NCBI GenBank assembly: GCA_019054805.1 | Contig: JAHQIY010000003.1 | Coordinates: 9,672,001-9,736,000 of the forward strand | Direction: 5' to 3' | Length of the DNA stretch: 64,000 nt | DNA from: Brachionus manjavacas | Taxonomy: Eukaryota; Rotifera; Eurotatoria; Ploima; Brachionidae | In this document: positions 10,983-22,181 of the stretch, piece by piece | Numbering within the stretch: the stretch's first letter is position 1 | Layout: each line of letters starts with the position of its first letter | Made by a program: the position numbers and the translations under genes | Notes under the pieces: model-generated | Told to the model about the DNA's origin: nothing | The model's input: only the letters and a program-made list of their open reading frames with translations | The model's database searches: none

Positions 10983-11049
10983 GAATAAACTTCAATTTTT
11001 GAGCTATGATGATTTAATATCGGGCAAGCCTAGCTTAAATTGTATTAAT
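10983..11049. repeat. dispersed repeat pair, copy A
   Basis: About 67 bp from GAATAAACTT to TTAAATTGTATTAAT, closely matched at 13376-13442 in the same orientation. The most conserved part is GATGATTTAATATCG ... GCAAGCCTAGCTTAAATTG. Its nature is unknown. Confidence 0.55.
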
Positions 11050-11236
11050 TATTATTTTTGTTTTTATTACTAGTATCAATTAATTTGAGCCTCATAGGCA
11101 AGTATAAAAGTTGAAAGAACTTTTTTTACAAATTTAGATTGAAATTTATCTTAACGAGATTATCGACTAATTCCCTAAACTAGAGATCATGGTGCTTTTT
11201 ATGAACATCTTTAAATGAGATAAAGTTGTTAGCAGA

Positions 11237-11359
11237 ATGTCACGTTTTGGATTTGGACATGAATGTTGCATGGTAGCTTTGTTCTTACCACTCTTAATTG
11301 AAATACAATCGGCTTACTCTAATCCTAATTTGTATATTCCCTTTCCACTAAATTTTTAA
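11237..11359 (+). CDS. possible 40-residue secreted peptide
   Basis: An ATG opens a 40-codon frame. Residues about 9-26 form a hydrophobic signal-like stretch (CCMVALFLPLLIEIQSA), followed by a short mature part YSNPNLYIPFPLNF. An AATAAA lies about 30 nt after the stop. A short frame like this can arise by chance and I recognise no family, so it is listed only because signal, stop and poly(A) motif fall in the right order. Confidence 0.22.
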   Translation: MSRFGFGHECCMVALFLPLLIEIQSAYSNPNLYIPFPLNF

Positions 11360-12350
11360 TATTACTAAAGTTAAATTCAATTTGAAATAAAGTTAAATTT
11401 TTTGTATTGTTATTTGTAAGTCGGCATTCATTTACAATATTTTAAAAAATGCAAAAAAATGCAAAAAAAATTCAATTTCAAGTCATGAATTTGACTTGAA
11501 AGTGATTTTTTTTGACTAAAGTCTAAAACCAACCAAGACTTAGAAGTAAAAATTTTTTTGAATATTTTAAGATTATTGAAAAAATTAATTGAATCCTCTA
11601 AAATAAACGTTTGCATGATTGATCATATCTAAGAATTAAAAAAGTGAATTTAGAGTTTGAGAATAGATGACAAAAATTTTTGTTAAAAGTAAGGATTTAA
11701 TTTTAATATTTTGTATCCAAGCTCTGTTTTTTTACAAGAAACCATTTCTTAAATTTCCAAAAGTCCATTTGAGCCAGCAAAAAGAACATAATAAAAATGA
11801 ATTTTTTTCCCTTGATGCAAAGACAATAAGCTTAATTGAAACAAATTTATTTATTTAGGAATCGAATTGACTTTTTCTGAGCTGCATTTTTCTTAAAGAA
11901 AACCAAAAAACATAGGATGTAAGCTGTTAAAGCAGGTAGTCTACACTAAAATCTGGTTAATCCGGAATTTCTATTTTGGGTATGTAATTTTCGAACCACT
12001 GATTTTTTCTAATCGTTTTAAATTTAAAAAAAAATTGGTTAATCCTGATAAAATTTTTTTTTGTTTTAGGGGTTTGTCCGGATTAAAATGTAAAATTCGG
12101 AAAAATTTTTTGGATTCAATTTTTATTGCTTTATCTGTTCTTATAGTACTTGCAGTGTATATTGTAAAAAAATGTACTGGAAAGATTAATTTTGTCTGAT
12201 GATAGCATGAGCAAGAGTGAGTGAAGATACAGTAGTTAAATGTTGGAAAAAATGTTACGTAATTAATCATGTAATAGACAACGAAGTAAATCAACTAATG
12301 AGAATTAACACTATTGATGTGTTAACAGACCTTGATTATAAACTGAAACT

Positions 12351-12433
<83 letters not shown>
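12351..12433. repeat. AAT/ATT trinucleotide microsatellite
   Basis: About 27 uninterrupted ATA/TAA units. Translated, they produce poly-Ile and poly-Leu frames on the two strands that are artefacts. The tract is continuous with the SINE-like end at 12434 and probably grew from its ATT tail. Confidence 0.95.
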
Positions 12434-12487
12434 GCTACAACAGGAGACCCGCGGAGCGAGGCTAGATGTAGTTTCGCTATGGTAGCT
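12434..12487 (-). repeat. SINE-like repeat, copy 2
   Basis: On the minus strand it reads AGCTACCATAGCGAAACT ... CCTGTTGTAGC and then the long ATT tract. It matches copy 1 at 2316-2390 at both ends while the middle differs. It is inserted in the pogo-like element. Confidence 0.5.
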
Positions 12488-12597
12488 TTTTGCGAAAAAA
12501 AAAGCTAAGTATCTAGTCCAGTCAAGTTCATTCACATACTCAACTCGATTCTTTAAAATTCATTTGTATTAGTGTTTTTTAATTTTGTTTTTAATTT

Positions 12598-12658
12598 TTT
12601 TTTTATATATTTTATCCTAAAGGAGCATTAGCTCAGTTAAGATTAACAAATAAATAAC
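12598..12658 (+). mobile_element. LINE 3' end, third copy
   Basis: T-rich lead, AAAGGAGCATTAGCTCAG, then an AACAAATAAATAA tail. It matches the 3' ends at 6550 and 7072 and has no LINE coding sequence attached, so it is an extreme 5' truncation. Confidence 0.55.
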
Positions 12659-12661
12659 ATC

Positions 12662-12781
12662 TTACAAATCAAAATTCTCTGAGTCCTTTTTTGATAAAAC
12701 AGATGACAGCTTAGGAAACTCAGAATAACAAACTAAATCTTCCATATCTTTACAGATAGACTTAACAATACACTTGAAGGG
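12662..12781 (-). pseudogene. coding remnant inside the pogo-like element
   Basis: A minus-strand open frame of 38 codons (FKCIVKSICKDMEDLVC ... SVLSKKDSENFDL, stop) has normal amino-acid composition, unlike the surrounding AT-rich frames. Its place between the element's ends suggests a piece of transposase or of another inserted element. I cannot name the family. Confidence 0.3.
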
Positions 12782-13375
12782 GTAGATCAATTTTTTACTT
12801 TACTTTTTTTGAAATGAACTTCCTAATTGGAAAAGAGAGATATTTTTTTAACGGGTTATAAGTCAGAAAATTTATCCGGATGAGTCCGGACTAACCAGGT
12901 TTGACTGTAATACTAAATTCAAAACTCAAAAAATACACCCAGAAACGCATTTTCAGATAAAATGAATTCAAAATGAACAATAATAATCTTGATTATCTTG
13001 TCTAACAATTAAGTGTTGATTCCAAGATTTATGATTCAGACTAATGGCTGATGTCATTTTGTCAATCCTAAACTACATCTGGTCCTAAATTGCTAACATT
13101 GGTCTTGAATGGAATGTCAAATATTTTAATGCAAAGATTGTTTTATCAAAAATCACTTTTTAATTGTACCTAAACTGAACAATCAGGTTTTAGTGCAGCA
13201 CAATTTACACAATATCCAACACTTTATATGCCTAAAATGTCTCTTTCTAAGATTTTTTTCTCTACTTTCTTGGTTCACCCATTTTGCAGGCTATGCGCAC
13301 AAGCCCGACTTTGGTCTGTTGTGATTTTTTGCGTTCCAAAATTCACAATGCCTTTTTTTCCAAATTGTTTTGTTA

Positions 13376-13442
13376 GAATAAACTTTAATTTTGGAGCTAG
13401 AATGATTTAATATCGCGCAAGCCTAGCTTAAATTGCATTAAT
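13376..13442. repeat. dispersed repeat pair, copy B
   Basis: Direct-orientation match of 10983-11049, with a handful of substitutions over about 67 bp. The two copies are 2.4 kb apart and bracket the pogo-like element. The surrounding sequence is not obviously shared. Confidence 0.55.
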
Positions 13443-16400
13443 AAATCATGTAAAATGGGGCATTAAGATTTCAAACAGATACGAGCATTGTAAATTTGAA
13501 TGACGTTTATGGGGAGTTTTTTGCCGAAATCTAGCTGGATCTGTTATGCGAAATAAGCAGATTTGTTCAAAGGTCGTGCTCGCATCTTGTTGATCCGTAC
13601 CAATAGAGCATTTGCTTCTGGTTTAAAGAAATGAAAAAAGCTTTGGGTTATTGTAAAAAAATTGCTAACAATTTGAAAAAAAAGCTTAGCTCGAATCGCT
13701 CATAAATCATTAGGATTTAAAATCAAAGCCTACTAATGTACGTGTAAATGGACACGGTGAAGTCTAATTGCGATTTGATTGCAATATCAACAAGAGCCCT
13801 ATAGTTAGATAATTAAATTCTAGGCGATCATGTCCAACAATTGATTGACATTGATAAATACATTTTAAATTCTCGATCGAAATGCAATCGCTAAATCAGA
13901 TTCACTTGAATTGAGATAACTAAATTCTTTAGATTTATGTCCAAGTCTAGTCTTGAGAAGTTGTTTGAAAAATATGCCTTCAGATGAAGTTTATCGAGCG
14001 TGAAATGAATTTATCTCTTCGTAATCCTTTAAATTGCCAAGGGTTGCTCTCAGAAATCGACTCATCTTGCAAAGCTTGAATTTTGTCGGCCAGACAAATC
14101 GACTACTCGAGTTGGCTAATATTTTTTAAAAAAATTTTTTTATTTTATTGAGCCTAAAATCCTGATTTAGAATAAATATTAGAGAAAAAATTCGAGCGTC
14201 CTTTTTGAGCAAGTGCTTCGTAATAAACCAAATTAGAAAAAAAAAAAAACAATAGAAAACTAGTTCTTTAAATTTTTAATAAATTTTTCTTTTTTTCTAT
14301 TGAAACCTTAGATTCATTCGAAAAGCACACACTGGACACGATGATCTCTATTGAATAATGTTCTAGTGTAACCATGGTTGTCCGATGGCTCTCAAATCCG
14401 GCACTCGAGAACAATTTTCGCAAACAAATGTTAAATACACAATTATTAGAGAAATAAAGAAATAAAAAACTCGACTTTAATTTTGTTGTTTGTAAAGGTC
14501 TCAATTATTTTGTTTAAAATAAAATTGTCAATAAGAAATTGTTATTTATACAAAGCAATATGTGTCATGTAAGCCATTTCAAGTTATCCCCGGGTTCTTC
14601 TCTAATTTAGCTTTCATTTCGATTACATGGTGCTGAAATTTTTCGCCTATTGTTCGCCAATCTTGTTTTATTTACTTGCCTAAATGAGCTTATCATTGAC
14701 TTTAATTGCTGTCTTCTTTTTAATTCACTAAGTACTTGAAATGTGGAACAAATTTGACCAACAGATACCTACTTGGCGAACTGAATGGCAGAGAAAAGTC
14801 CAACAGCAATAAACAAAAACCTAAAAATCCCATCTTTTTTTTTATTACAAAATTAAAATAATTTTTTTTCAAACTATTCTTGACCTTAGAATACTTCATA
14901 ATTTAGAAAGAAAAAAAAAACCTAATATTACTCTAAAATCCATTTAATCTATCATCTGCACCATTTGTACGCATTCCAAAACTTACAACATCAAAAATCC
15001 AAGGATCTGGATACAATATCAGTGCTACTTATTTTTTTTCTTACTATTTGTTTAATAAAATACCAAATTCGAGCAAGATATTTTTTTCTTGAATTGAAAA
15101 AAAATTAAACAAAAACAAAATTAGTTTTTTTTTTATTAAATTTGGCTCATTTGAACTTGCTCAGAGCATTTTGGGTATTCAGCACCATAGGATTTGTTTG
15201 CAATTAGTGAAATTTGGATCACAACAATTCAGATCGTTTCTTTTTTGACCTTATCAAGTCCTTCCGCGGTCTTACTGCGAAATTGATTGCATAAATGGCA
15301 ACTGTCGACTAAGAACCTTTCGAATTTGGCTTTTTCTCATTGCCCCGAGTGAAACAAATAGAGTTGTGATCAGATTTGTTTTGTTTTAGACCAGAGTGGT
15401 CAAGTGCTCTTATGGTAGGACAAGAAGCCAACTAGCTTAAGCTCTTTCAAGTTTATTTGCCATCTTCAACAAGCTTCAACATGTTCTAATGCTCGTCGAG
15501 GCTTTTTGTTGATTTAAAATTGTTTCAGTAAATAAATGCTTTCGCCTGTTCATGGCCTATTTAGCTTCTATTCTAAATCAGACTTTATTTGAAGTAAATA
15601 GATTTTAATAAAAAAAATTTACCAATATTTACTAATTAAATAATGAAAAAAAGAAAGCGTCACCTAAATATTCTGATTAATTTCAAAAACAGCTCTATTA
15701 ATTCGGGGACATGTTCTAAAAGTATCCAAATAGTTAATTGTGAAAATGCAAGACTGGCCAAATGAGAGCAGCTTTAAAAAACCCATTTGCTCGATTGACA
15801 TTAGCAAAATAACAAACAAAAAAATAAAACAATCACAAGATAAACTCAAAATTAATTGATGCATGACAAATTCGATCAGGTCTATTCTAGGCAAATTAAT
15901 GACTATTAATGGTTCGCAGATGTAATACCCAAAACAAAAAACAAACTATGCTAAACTAAAACCCATTAGTCCAAATTTGTTGTATTGAGAGCTTGTGACC
16001 CGATCAAATGGCAGTGCGGGAACTTGTTGGCAATTTTTGAACAAAACTTTCAAAATGAAAATATTCACTTTCTTTTTATAGCAAGCCGGACTTAACTTGA
16101 CTTGACTTGCCGTCCAGCTATTCTTAGAAAGAACAAGTTTTTTTCTTTTTTTTTTTTAATTGGAATTTTTTTTATTAATTCTTGAAATCTAAAAGCTCTC
16201 AAATTGTTAATTTATTTTAACCTATAAATCATTCTGTTTAATATGTGTCTTTAATCATTTGCTAAAATAAAACACGAGTTGTACAAAAAAAACCAAAATG
16301 AATTGTCGAGCTTCTTATTGACATGAAATAAACTTGAAATTTTTATTGAACAAATTTCAACTGTCAGTGTTAAAAGCTTTTTAAGATTTAAGCTTTATTA

Positions 16401-17232
16401 AAAAATTATGCTCTCCGAGTATTTCACTTCAAATTTTCTAGTCAGTCCAAGGTAATGCAAAAATGCGATTTAATTAATAGTATTTTTCGTTCAAAACAAA
16501 AAAAAAGATTAATTAGCTTGGCTAGATATATTTATTTGGCATCGATTACCTAACTAAAATTTATTTTTCAAGCTTTGCCCCCAAAGTTAATAGAGTTAAA
16601 TTCTCCGAACAAAAAAGAAAAGATTAATTATTTACAACATTAAACTCATGGGCTTCCAGATAGAGATATCAATCTGCAAAATATTCTTTTAGGATTCCGA
16701 GTGTAAATGCTCTATATAAACTGGCCAAAAATCACATCTTCATTGACTTATGATTTAAGCCAGGCTTAGAAGAGCCGGCTACACTAAGTAGTGAAACTCG
16801 ATATAAATCGCTAAGCAGCTAAAATCAAGCTATGTCATGATCATTGCATAGTTAAACAAGTCTATCTTTATTTTAACTTTGGACAACAAGTGGGCTCGAA
16901 TTTTTGTTCCCTATTTTCCCATTTTTTTTTCTTTTTTTTTGTTCTAGTACAATATTTACTTTGGTTTAAATTAATACAAAACATAAATAAGTCCTAAATT
17001 TTCAAGCCTAAAAATGCGGGAATTAAAATATCTCTAGATAATGGAAATTAATTCAAAAACTTGTCCACTAATGTTAATATTACAGCTTGATCTAATCTTC
17101 TCATAGGCATTAATCTCAACAAATAAATAATTAAAATTTATCTCAAATTTTGTGCGAGATTTAAAATTCATGAGCGCATTTAGCCGAATAGCAAATAGAA
17201 GACAAGCGAGCGGTCTCTTTCTAATCTAACAG
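13443..17232. other. gene-poor stretch, no firm feature
   Basis: This is unique-looking sequence with islands of higher GC (about 13540-13620, 15230-15400). The best frame is on the minus strand, with an ATG at 15864 and a stop at 15664. Its 66 residues include a hydrophobic signal-like segment near residues 10-23 and two downstream cysteines. A small secreted peptide is possible, but support is weak. The frames at 13228-13410 and 14268-14504 lack coding character. Confidence 0.3.
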
Positions 17233-17435
17233 AGGTGCCTAGGCTTTCCGATCACCGCGAAAGTTTTCCTATTGAGCAATTTCTTCAACAAATAAAGCCC
17301 TTTAACGAAGCTTTAAGACTTAAAAACAGACTGAGCAGACTTAAAATTAGGATAGAGAATTTTTTTTTAGAAAATCTAGATTTTCAGCGCCAAAAACAAA
17401 AAAAAAATTTTCAGCCAAATGTACCAGAGGATTAA
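17233..17435 (+). CDS. candidate 3'-terminal exon of an unidentified gene
   Basis: A strong acceptor (CTAATC branch-like motif, then TCTAACAG ending at 17232) is followed by a 66-codon frame ending in TAA. Composition is normal and protein-like: a charged Arg/Lys/Glu segment with heptad-like Leu/Ile spacing (FNEALRLKNRLSRLKIRIE), then a Gln/Lys-rich tail. AATAAA follows at 17494-17499. I could not find the upstream exon with its donor, and there is no ATG in the frame. A fossil exon or chance frame remains possible. Confidence 0.35.
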
Positions 17436-17960
17436 AACTTTTTTCATTTATTTAAAAATTTCAGCCACATGTTTAAATTTTGAGATCTTAAAAAATAAAA
17501 ATTTTTCAAAAAATGATAAATAAGATTGAATTAAGTTTTCTAAAATTTTTTTTAAAGTGAATGTTGAAATAAAATAAACATAAATGAAATTTCAAATAAC
17601 TCATTACGTAAAATTTGAATAAAAATTGAATCGAAGTAATAAATGAAAAATTAAATTATAAATTAGGTGTTTTTTTTTAGGAAAAATTCATATTATTTTA
17701 ATTAACTTACACCCAAATCCAGTCTCTGAAAATGCCCTCTAAATCCTCTAAAAGATTTTAGCAAAAAAATTCTTTTTTAATTTTTATCTATTCCTTTATT
17801 CCAAAATGCTCTTAATCAGTTCTTTTAGAGCCCAACCATTTATCTTCTCAAGTATTTTGGAATTTCCAACAATTAACATTGCTTCCCAAATTCCTTTGGA
17901 AATGATATCCAGTTTTTGTTGCAGTTGACAAAAAAAGTCTTGACTCAGCAGGCATTAGCA

Positions 17961-18207
17961 GTGTATTAGGTTTGGGTTAAAATTGGCTTTGTTACCCAGA
18001 CCCGATCCCGAACTCACTTATTTTTTTTTTCAGATACCCGGACCAGACTCAGTAGTATTTTACCAAATTTTTCAGGTTACCAATTCAAACCTTTTACCTA
18101 TTTGATCAATTTAAAGGGATAAAAAACCATCAGGTTTGGGTTGTAACCTGAAAAAAATGAGTGGGTTTCGGGATCGGGTCTGGGTAACAAACCCAAACCT
18201 GATACTC
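17961..18207. mobile_element. fold-back element with about 75-bp inverted arms
   Basis: The left arm (about 17961-18042) and right arm (about 18133-18207) are near-perfect reverse complements over a GC-rich core that includes GTTACCCAGACCCGATCCCG. Both outer ends carry AGGTTTGGGTT. About 90 bp separate the arms. The plus frame at 18136-18447 just translates the right arm and flank. The arms suggest a hAT-like MITE, but I found no target duplication. Confidence 0.65.
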
Positions 18208-20700
18208 AAAAAAATTCTGGGTTCTTATCTCTGTGATTCAGCAGGAGCCCAGTTATGGTGCAGTGGAAAAAAAAATTCAGAAAAATTCTCAGATTCTATT
18301 GAACTTTGTTTAATAAAAGCGCCAAATGAATTAAACAAAACCAAATTAAATCAGTTCACTTCTTGTGGTCCAAAGAATTATTTATCATTAGCTAATCTTC
18401 TTTTTCTCTTTTCTTTTAAGTATTTAATTTTACTTTATATTTTATGAAAAAAATGAATACTAATTTTTTTGTACTTCTCCTGATGGAAGTTAATTTGAAT
18501 AAAATAAATATTACGGCATTCAACAGAGATCTTATCGCTAGTAGAAGATGAAAAAAAGTCCATTGTCTTTTTGTTTGTTGGGATACTTTGAAGTGACAGT
18601 GCTGAGCTAAGCTAATCTAGTGAATCGATTGAAATAGCCAAATTTAAAATTTCTAAACAATTTGATGGCTAATAAAAGCTTTTAACAAATAAAGACTTAC
18701 CATGTATGTCCATTAAATTAGAGCATAATAAATTGAAGCCACTTTTTTGTGGGAACGAAAACAAGTGGGCTATTTTTTAAAGACAATATCCTCTTTGAAT
18801 TTGATAGATTAATTTTTTTCTAAATATTTGTCTTAGGTATTTTAATTATCCTTGAAAGTTCTTTCTTGTTTTCGCCTTTTTAAATTGACATGTTGAGGTG
18901 AAATTAATTTTTTGTTTGCTTCAAATGGCTCAATTTTTCATTCATGAGAAATTTTCAAATTCCGACACACCGCTTTATCCAGAAAAATAAAAAAATAAAT
19001 AAAAATGTTGAATTATTAGTCCCGAAGCAACCAAATTGGATTAGTTTTTTTTCTTATCTTAATTCGCTGCTTTTAATTTAAAATCTACGACACCTCAATA
19101 AATTTTTGAGCCTTTTTTTTGTTAACAAGAAAAAAATAATGTGAGAAAGTCAATTTCCTATCTGTAATTACGGAGCGAAGAGACATCCTTCGCTTTGACC
19201 CAAAAATTGTTTTTATTCTAATTCAAACTAAGTGTCCTAATTTACTCAATTAAAAAAAAACTTATTTTAAATATTTGATAAAAATAAATCGTAAAATAGC
19301 TGTAAATTTAGTCGAAATTTGATATTGCTTGAATAGAACAACATTAGACCACGAAAAATGCTTAGTACCTTACAACAAAAAGTTGTTCGTGAAATTCGAT
19401 ACTCAATTAAATTGGTTTATAATTAGAAAATTTCAAATCTATTTCCTGGAAAGATGTCTGGACTGGCCAAGATAATGATTAGCGTTATCTAAGAAACAAA
19501 TGATTTGTGAATTTGTTCATTTGTTCATTTTGCTCGAATGCCTTTGAATGACACTTGGTACTTGGTAGAAATATTAAGAGTTTATTTACTGACAAAAATT
19601 GACTAGCCGGGTTTGAGGCTACTAGTTTTTAACAGGATTAATAAAGACATTTCGCATAACTTAAACAAAATTGCTAACCAAATCAAATATTAGCTGCATT
19701 ATTTGTTTCAAGCGTACTCAATCAAGCAACAATCAGTGTAAATCTTAAGATACTTAAACTTTTAGCAAACAACCAAACATTTATAAGATCAGTGTGTAAC
19801 TAAATAAATCCATCGAGCAAATTTTATGCTTGTTGGTTCTCAAATCCGTTTCCAAACAATTTAGAAGCTGTCATCTGCTTGCTACTTTGTCTATCAAGTC
19901 AAATCTAAAAACTCACAACCCTCACAATTTAAATTTTGATTTTTGTTTATGATAAAAAATAATTTACATGCCGAAAAATTTATCTCTAAAATAAAAGCCT
20001 CACAGTCTACTATCTTAATTTATTTATGTGATTTAAAATTCCATTTAGATTTTTAAAATTGATCTTGTTCAACTCGGAGATTAACTAAACTAGTTTTATC
20101 ACTATTCTTAATCTAGTCTATGATCGGCGGTATTTTTCTGATCGTTTTGTTGGAGTTATAAGTTAATCAAGGAAATTTAAAAATTAAGTGTCATTTTTAT
20201 GGCTACAGGTTGATCGCATTTTATTTTAAATCGAAAAAATTTACAATTGAAATCAACAACAAATAGTATCAGACACCCAGCTTTGTAAGGACTAGCTCCT
20301 TCAACCATGGAAACAAACTTCAAAATTAAATGTTTAAAAAGAAAAGGCACAATAAAAAATTATTAAAAAATATGATTTAATTAATCAAAATTCAAAATGA
20401 CAAGTTAAAAAAAAATTATCTTTGTAATAATAATTAACTACTGCTAGAAAATTGCGGAGAATGAAACAATGGCAGCTCTAACATCGCATATACAACTTAA
20501 CATTAGGCTACTATGAAGAAAAATAAAAATAGGTGTACAATCATAAGACAAAAAAACTGTATTATGACCAAATAGCGAACACCCAGAAGAGTTGTATTTA
20601 TTTTAAAAGTTTTATTTTATTTCTAAATTTTGAATACGTGTTCGTCATTCTTCGCTAATATTATTTTAAAATTTTTTTTTGATCCAAGGCATACCATTTC
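18208..20700. other. gene-poor stretch, nothing firm
   Basis: No coding frame or repeat is supportable. A small perfect stem, GCGAAG facing CTTCGC, lies near 19173-19194 with no other sign of an RNA gene. Confidence 0.4.
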
Positions 20701-20835
20701 TTAAAAGCTTCCAAACTCTATCTTTGCACTTGGAAATGAAACTTGTCTAATTGTTTTGCAAAACCAATCACTATTCTCAGCCGAAATTACACCAAGTTCC
20801 ATGCGAATAACACTTTTTTTTCTTAGACCATTTCT
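20701..20835 (-). CDS. orphan exon-like frame
   Basis: Minus-strand open frame of 44 codons ending in TAA at 20701, with protein-like composition (GLRKKSVIRMELG ... ENSDWFCKTIRQVSFPSAK). The flanking DNA is AT-rich and noncoding. It may be a terminal exon or a fossil fragment of a gene or transposon. No partner exon was found and I do not recognise the family. Confidence 0.3.
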   Translation of the reverse strand, partial: RNGLRKKSVIRMELGVISAENSDWFCKTIRQVSFPSAKIEFGSF

Positions 20836-21229
20836 TTAATAAGTGATGACTCAATAAATTTTGAATGATGTGTAGTAGAGCGCAAACAAAAGAGAATTAG
20901 CTTAAGTTGAATTTGGTTTATTAAAAATATAATAAGACTGAATTACTAAATAATACAAAACACGATGTTTAAATACATCAAATCACATGACCATACAACA
21001 CATGTAATGCAGGAATATGTTTTTAAGTATTTGGTAAACTATGTTCATTTATTTTTATTTTTATTTATTTGAAAATTAGCCTTTAAGAAGGAGAAGTATT
21101 AAAATGAAAAATTTTAAAGCTACACAAATAATTAGGAATTAAAAAAAAACTATACTAAAAATACAAGTATAAATTAGATAAGCTGAAAAAGAAAAATTAC
21201 GTTATGTCATTCCACTTCGCATGATTTAG

Positions 21230-21440
21230 TTAGCTCCAGAAGGAGTTAATAATATCTTTATCACTTATGTTAGAAATACATAAGTTAAGTGAATCTGCTA
21301 GGCCATTTTTAATATCAAACTGTGACTTTTGACCAATTTTTAGTACTCCAGTCTTTGTGCTTTGGTTTACCAATTTTGATTCCTCTAAAATTGTAATATC
21401 TTGGTCAAATGACTTGAGTCTTGATCCGTTAATTCTTGAA
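21230..21440 (-). CDS. candidate terminal exon, unknown product
   Basis: A TTTTTCTTTTAG acceptor opens a minus-strand frame of about 69 codons with ordinary composition (RINGSRLKSFDQDITILEES ... SNISDKDIINSFWS, stop). There is no ATG in the exon itself, so a start must lie upstream. Just upstream, in what would be the intron, a SINE has inserted. The exon is about 740 nt beyond the stop of the Rho-like gene on the same strand. It could be an alternative 3' exon of that gene or belong to a lost gene. Confidence 0.3.
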
Positions 21441-21478
21441 CTAAAAGAAAAATCATGAAAGATCTGAGATGCCAAGTA

Positions 21479-21693
21479 TAATAATAATTTTCCTCTTCTA
21501 TCCTAGTGGATAATGGGAAGGCGCTCATCTCATTTTCTAGGACCTATTTGACGGAAACGGCTCCGATCTGACACAGAAGTTACTGCATCGAAAAAGGGTG
21601 AAAGGGGCTTAAACATTCGCCCCGTATTGCACAGATATTTTGAAGATTTTTTCCACCCTCAGCAGGTTTGAACCCTAACACGCAAACCATTCG
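21479..21693 (-). mobile_element. tRNA-derived SINE with 13-bp target-site duplication
   Basis: The 215-bp insert is bounded by the direct repeat GAGATGCCAAGTA (21466-21478 and 21694-21706). On the minus strand it starts with a tRNA-like head containing the B-box-like GGTTCAAACC and ends in an ATT-type tail (AAAATTATTATTA). Its GC content is well above its surroundings. The A-box region appears missing, so the head is truncated. The perfect target duplication implies fairly recent insertion. Confidence 0.7.
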
Positions 21694-21706
21694 GAGATGC
21701 CAAGTA

Positions 21707-22181
21707 GTTGTATATTAAGGTCTCAATAAATGAGAGCTTTGATTGTTAATAAAGTTGTGTTTTTAAAGTGTTTTTATATTTAGTAAACTATGCTCATTTA
21801 TAAACAAGTTTGACGCAAAAGTTGTTAGTAAAAATGCAGTTAAAAAGAAAAATTCGATCAACCTGTATTAAAGATGAAAACAAAGATAAATATTTTTTTT
21901 TATATAGTAATTGAGATTAATTAAATTTATATTTTATTTACAAAATTTTTAAGCCATTCAATAGATGCATTAAAAATGAACTATAAATGAGTTTGGATTA
22001 ATGGAAAATTTATTGAGTTAAAAAAAAAAAAATTTTACATTCTTTTAACAAATAAAGAATATTGGAAAAATGCATTCGAATCAATTACTTAATCGATTTC
22101 ATTTGGAAATTAAAAAAAAACAAGCTTAAAATTATTAAAATTATTTTCGGAATTTAATTTTGAAAAAAATAGAAGAAAAAA
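21707..22181. other. 3' flank of the Rho-like gene
   Basis: AT-rich, with no coding frame. It should contain the 3' UTR of the minus-strand Rho-like gene, whose stop is at 22182-22184. Confidence 0.45.
22009..22014 (-). terminator. possible polyadenylation signal of the Rho-like gene
   Basis: AATAAA on the minus strand, about 170 nt after the stop codon. Common by chance at this composition. Confidence 0.3.

Larger units (their letters stand above)
11944..12907. mobile_element. pogo/Tigger-like DNA transposon remnant with nested insertions
   Basis: The left end reads CACTAAAATCTGGTTAATCC and the right end, reverse-complemented, reads CAGTCAAACCTGGTTAGTCC. About 19 of the first 23 terminal bases match, and both ends are bordered by TA, the Tc1/mariner/pogo target. 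The interior has further TCCGGATTAA-type remnants. It has been invaded by an AAT microsatellite with a SINE-like end (12351-12487) and a LINE tail (12598-12658). A short minus-strand coding remnant is at 12662-12781. No intact transposase remains. Confidence 0.6.

Noticed and set aside
12217..12535. Poly-Ile and poly-Leu proteins on the two strands.
   Set aside because: They are translations of the AAT microsatellite.
18136..18447. 103-codon plus-strand frame.
   Set aside because: Its first part translates the right arm of the fold-back element and the rest is AT-rich flank.
21479..21693. Possible functional tRNA gene.
   Set aside because: Only a B-box-like segment is present. There is no A box or cloverleaf, and the target duplication with ATT tail identifies a SINE.
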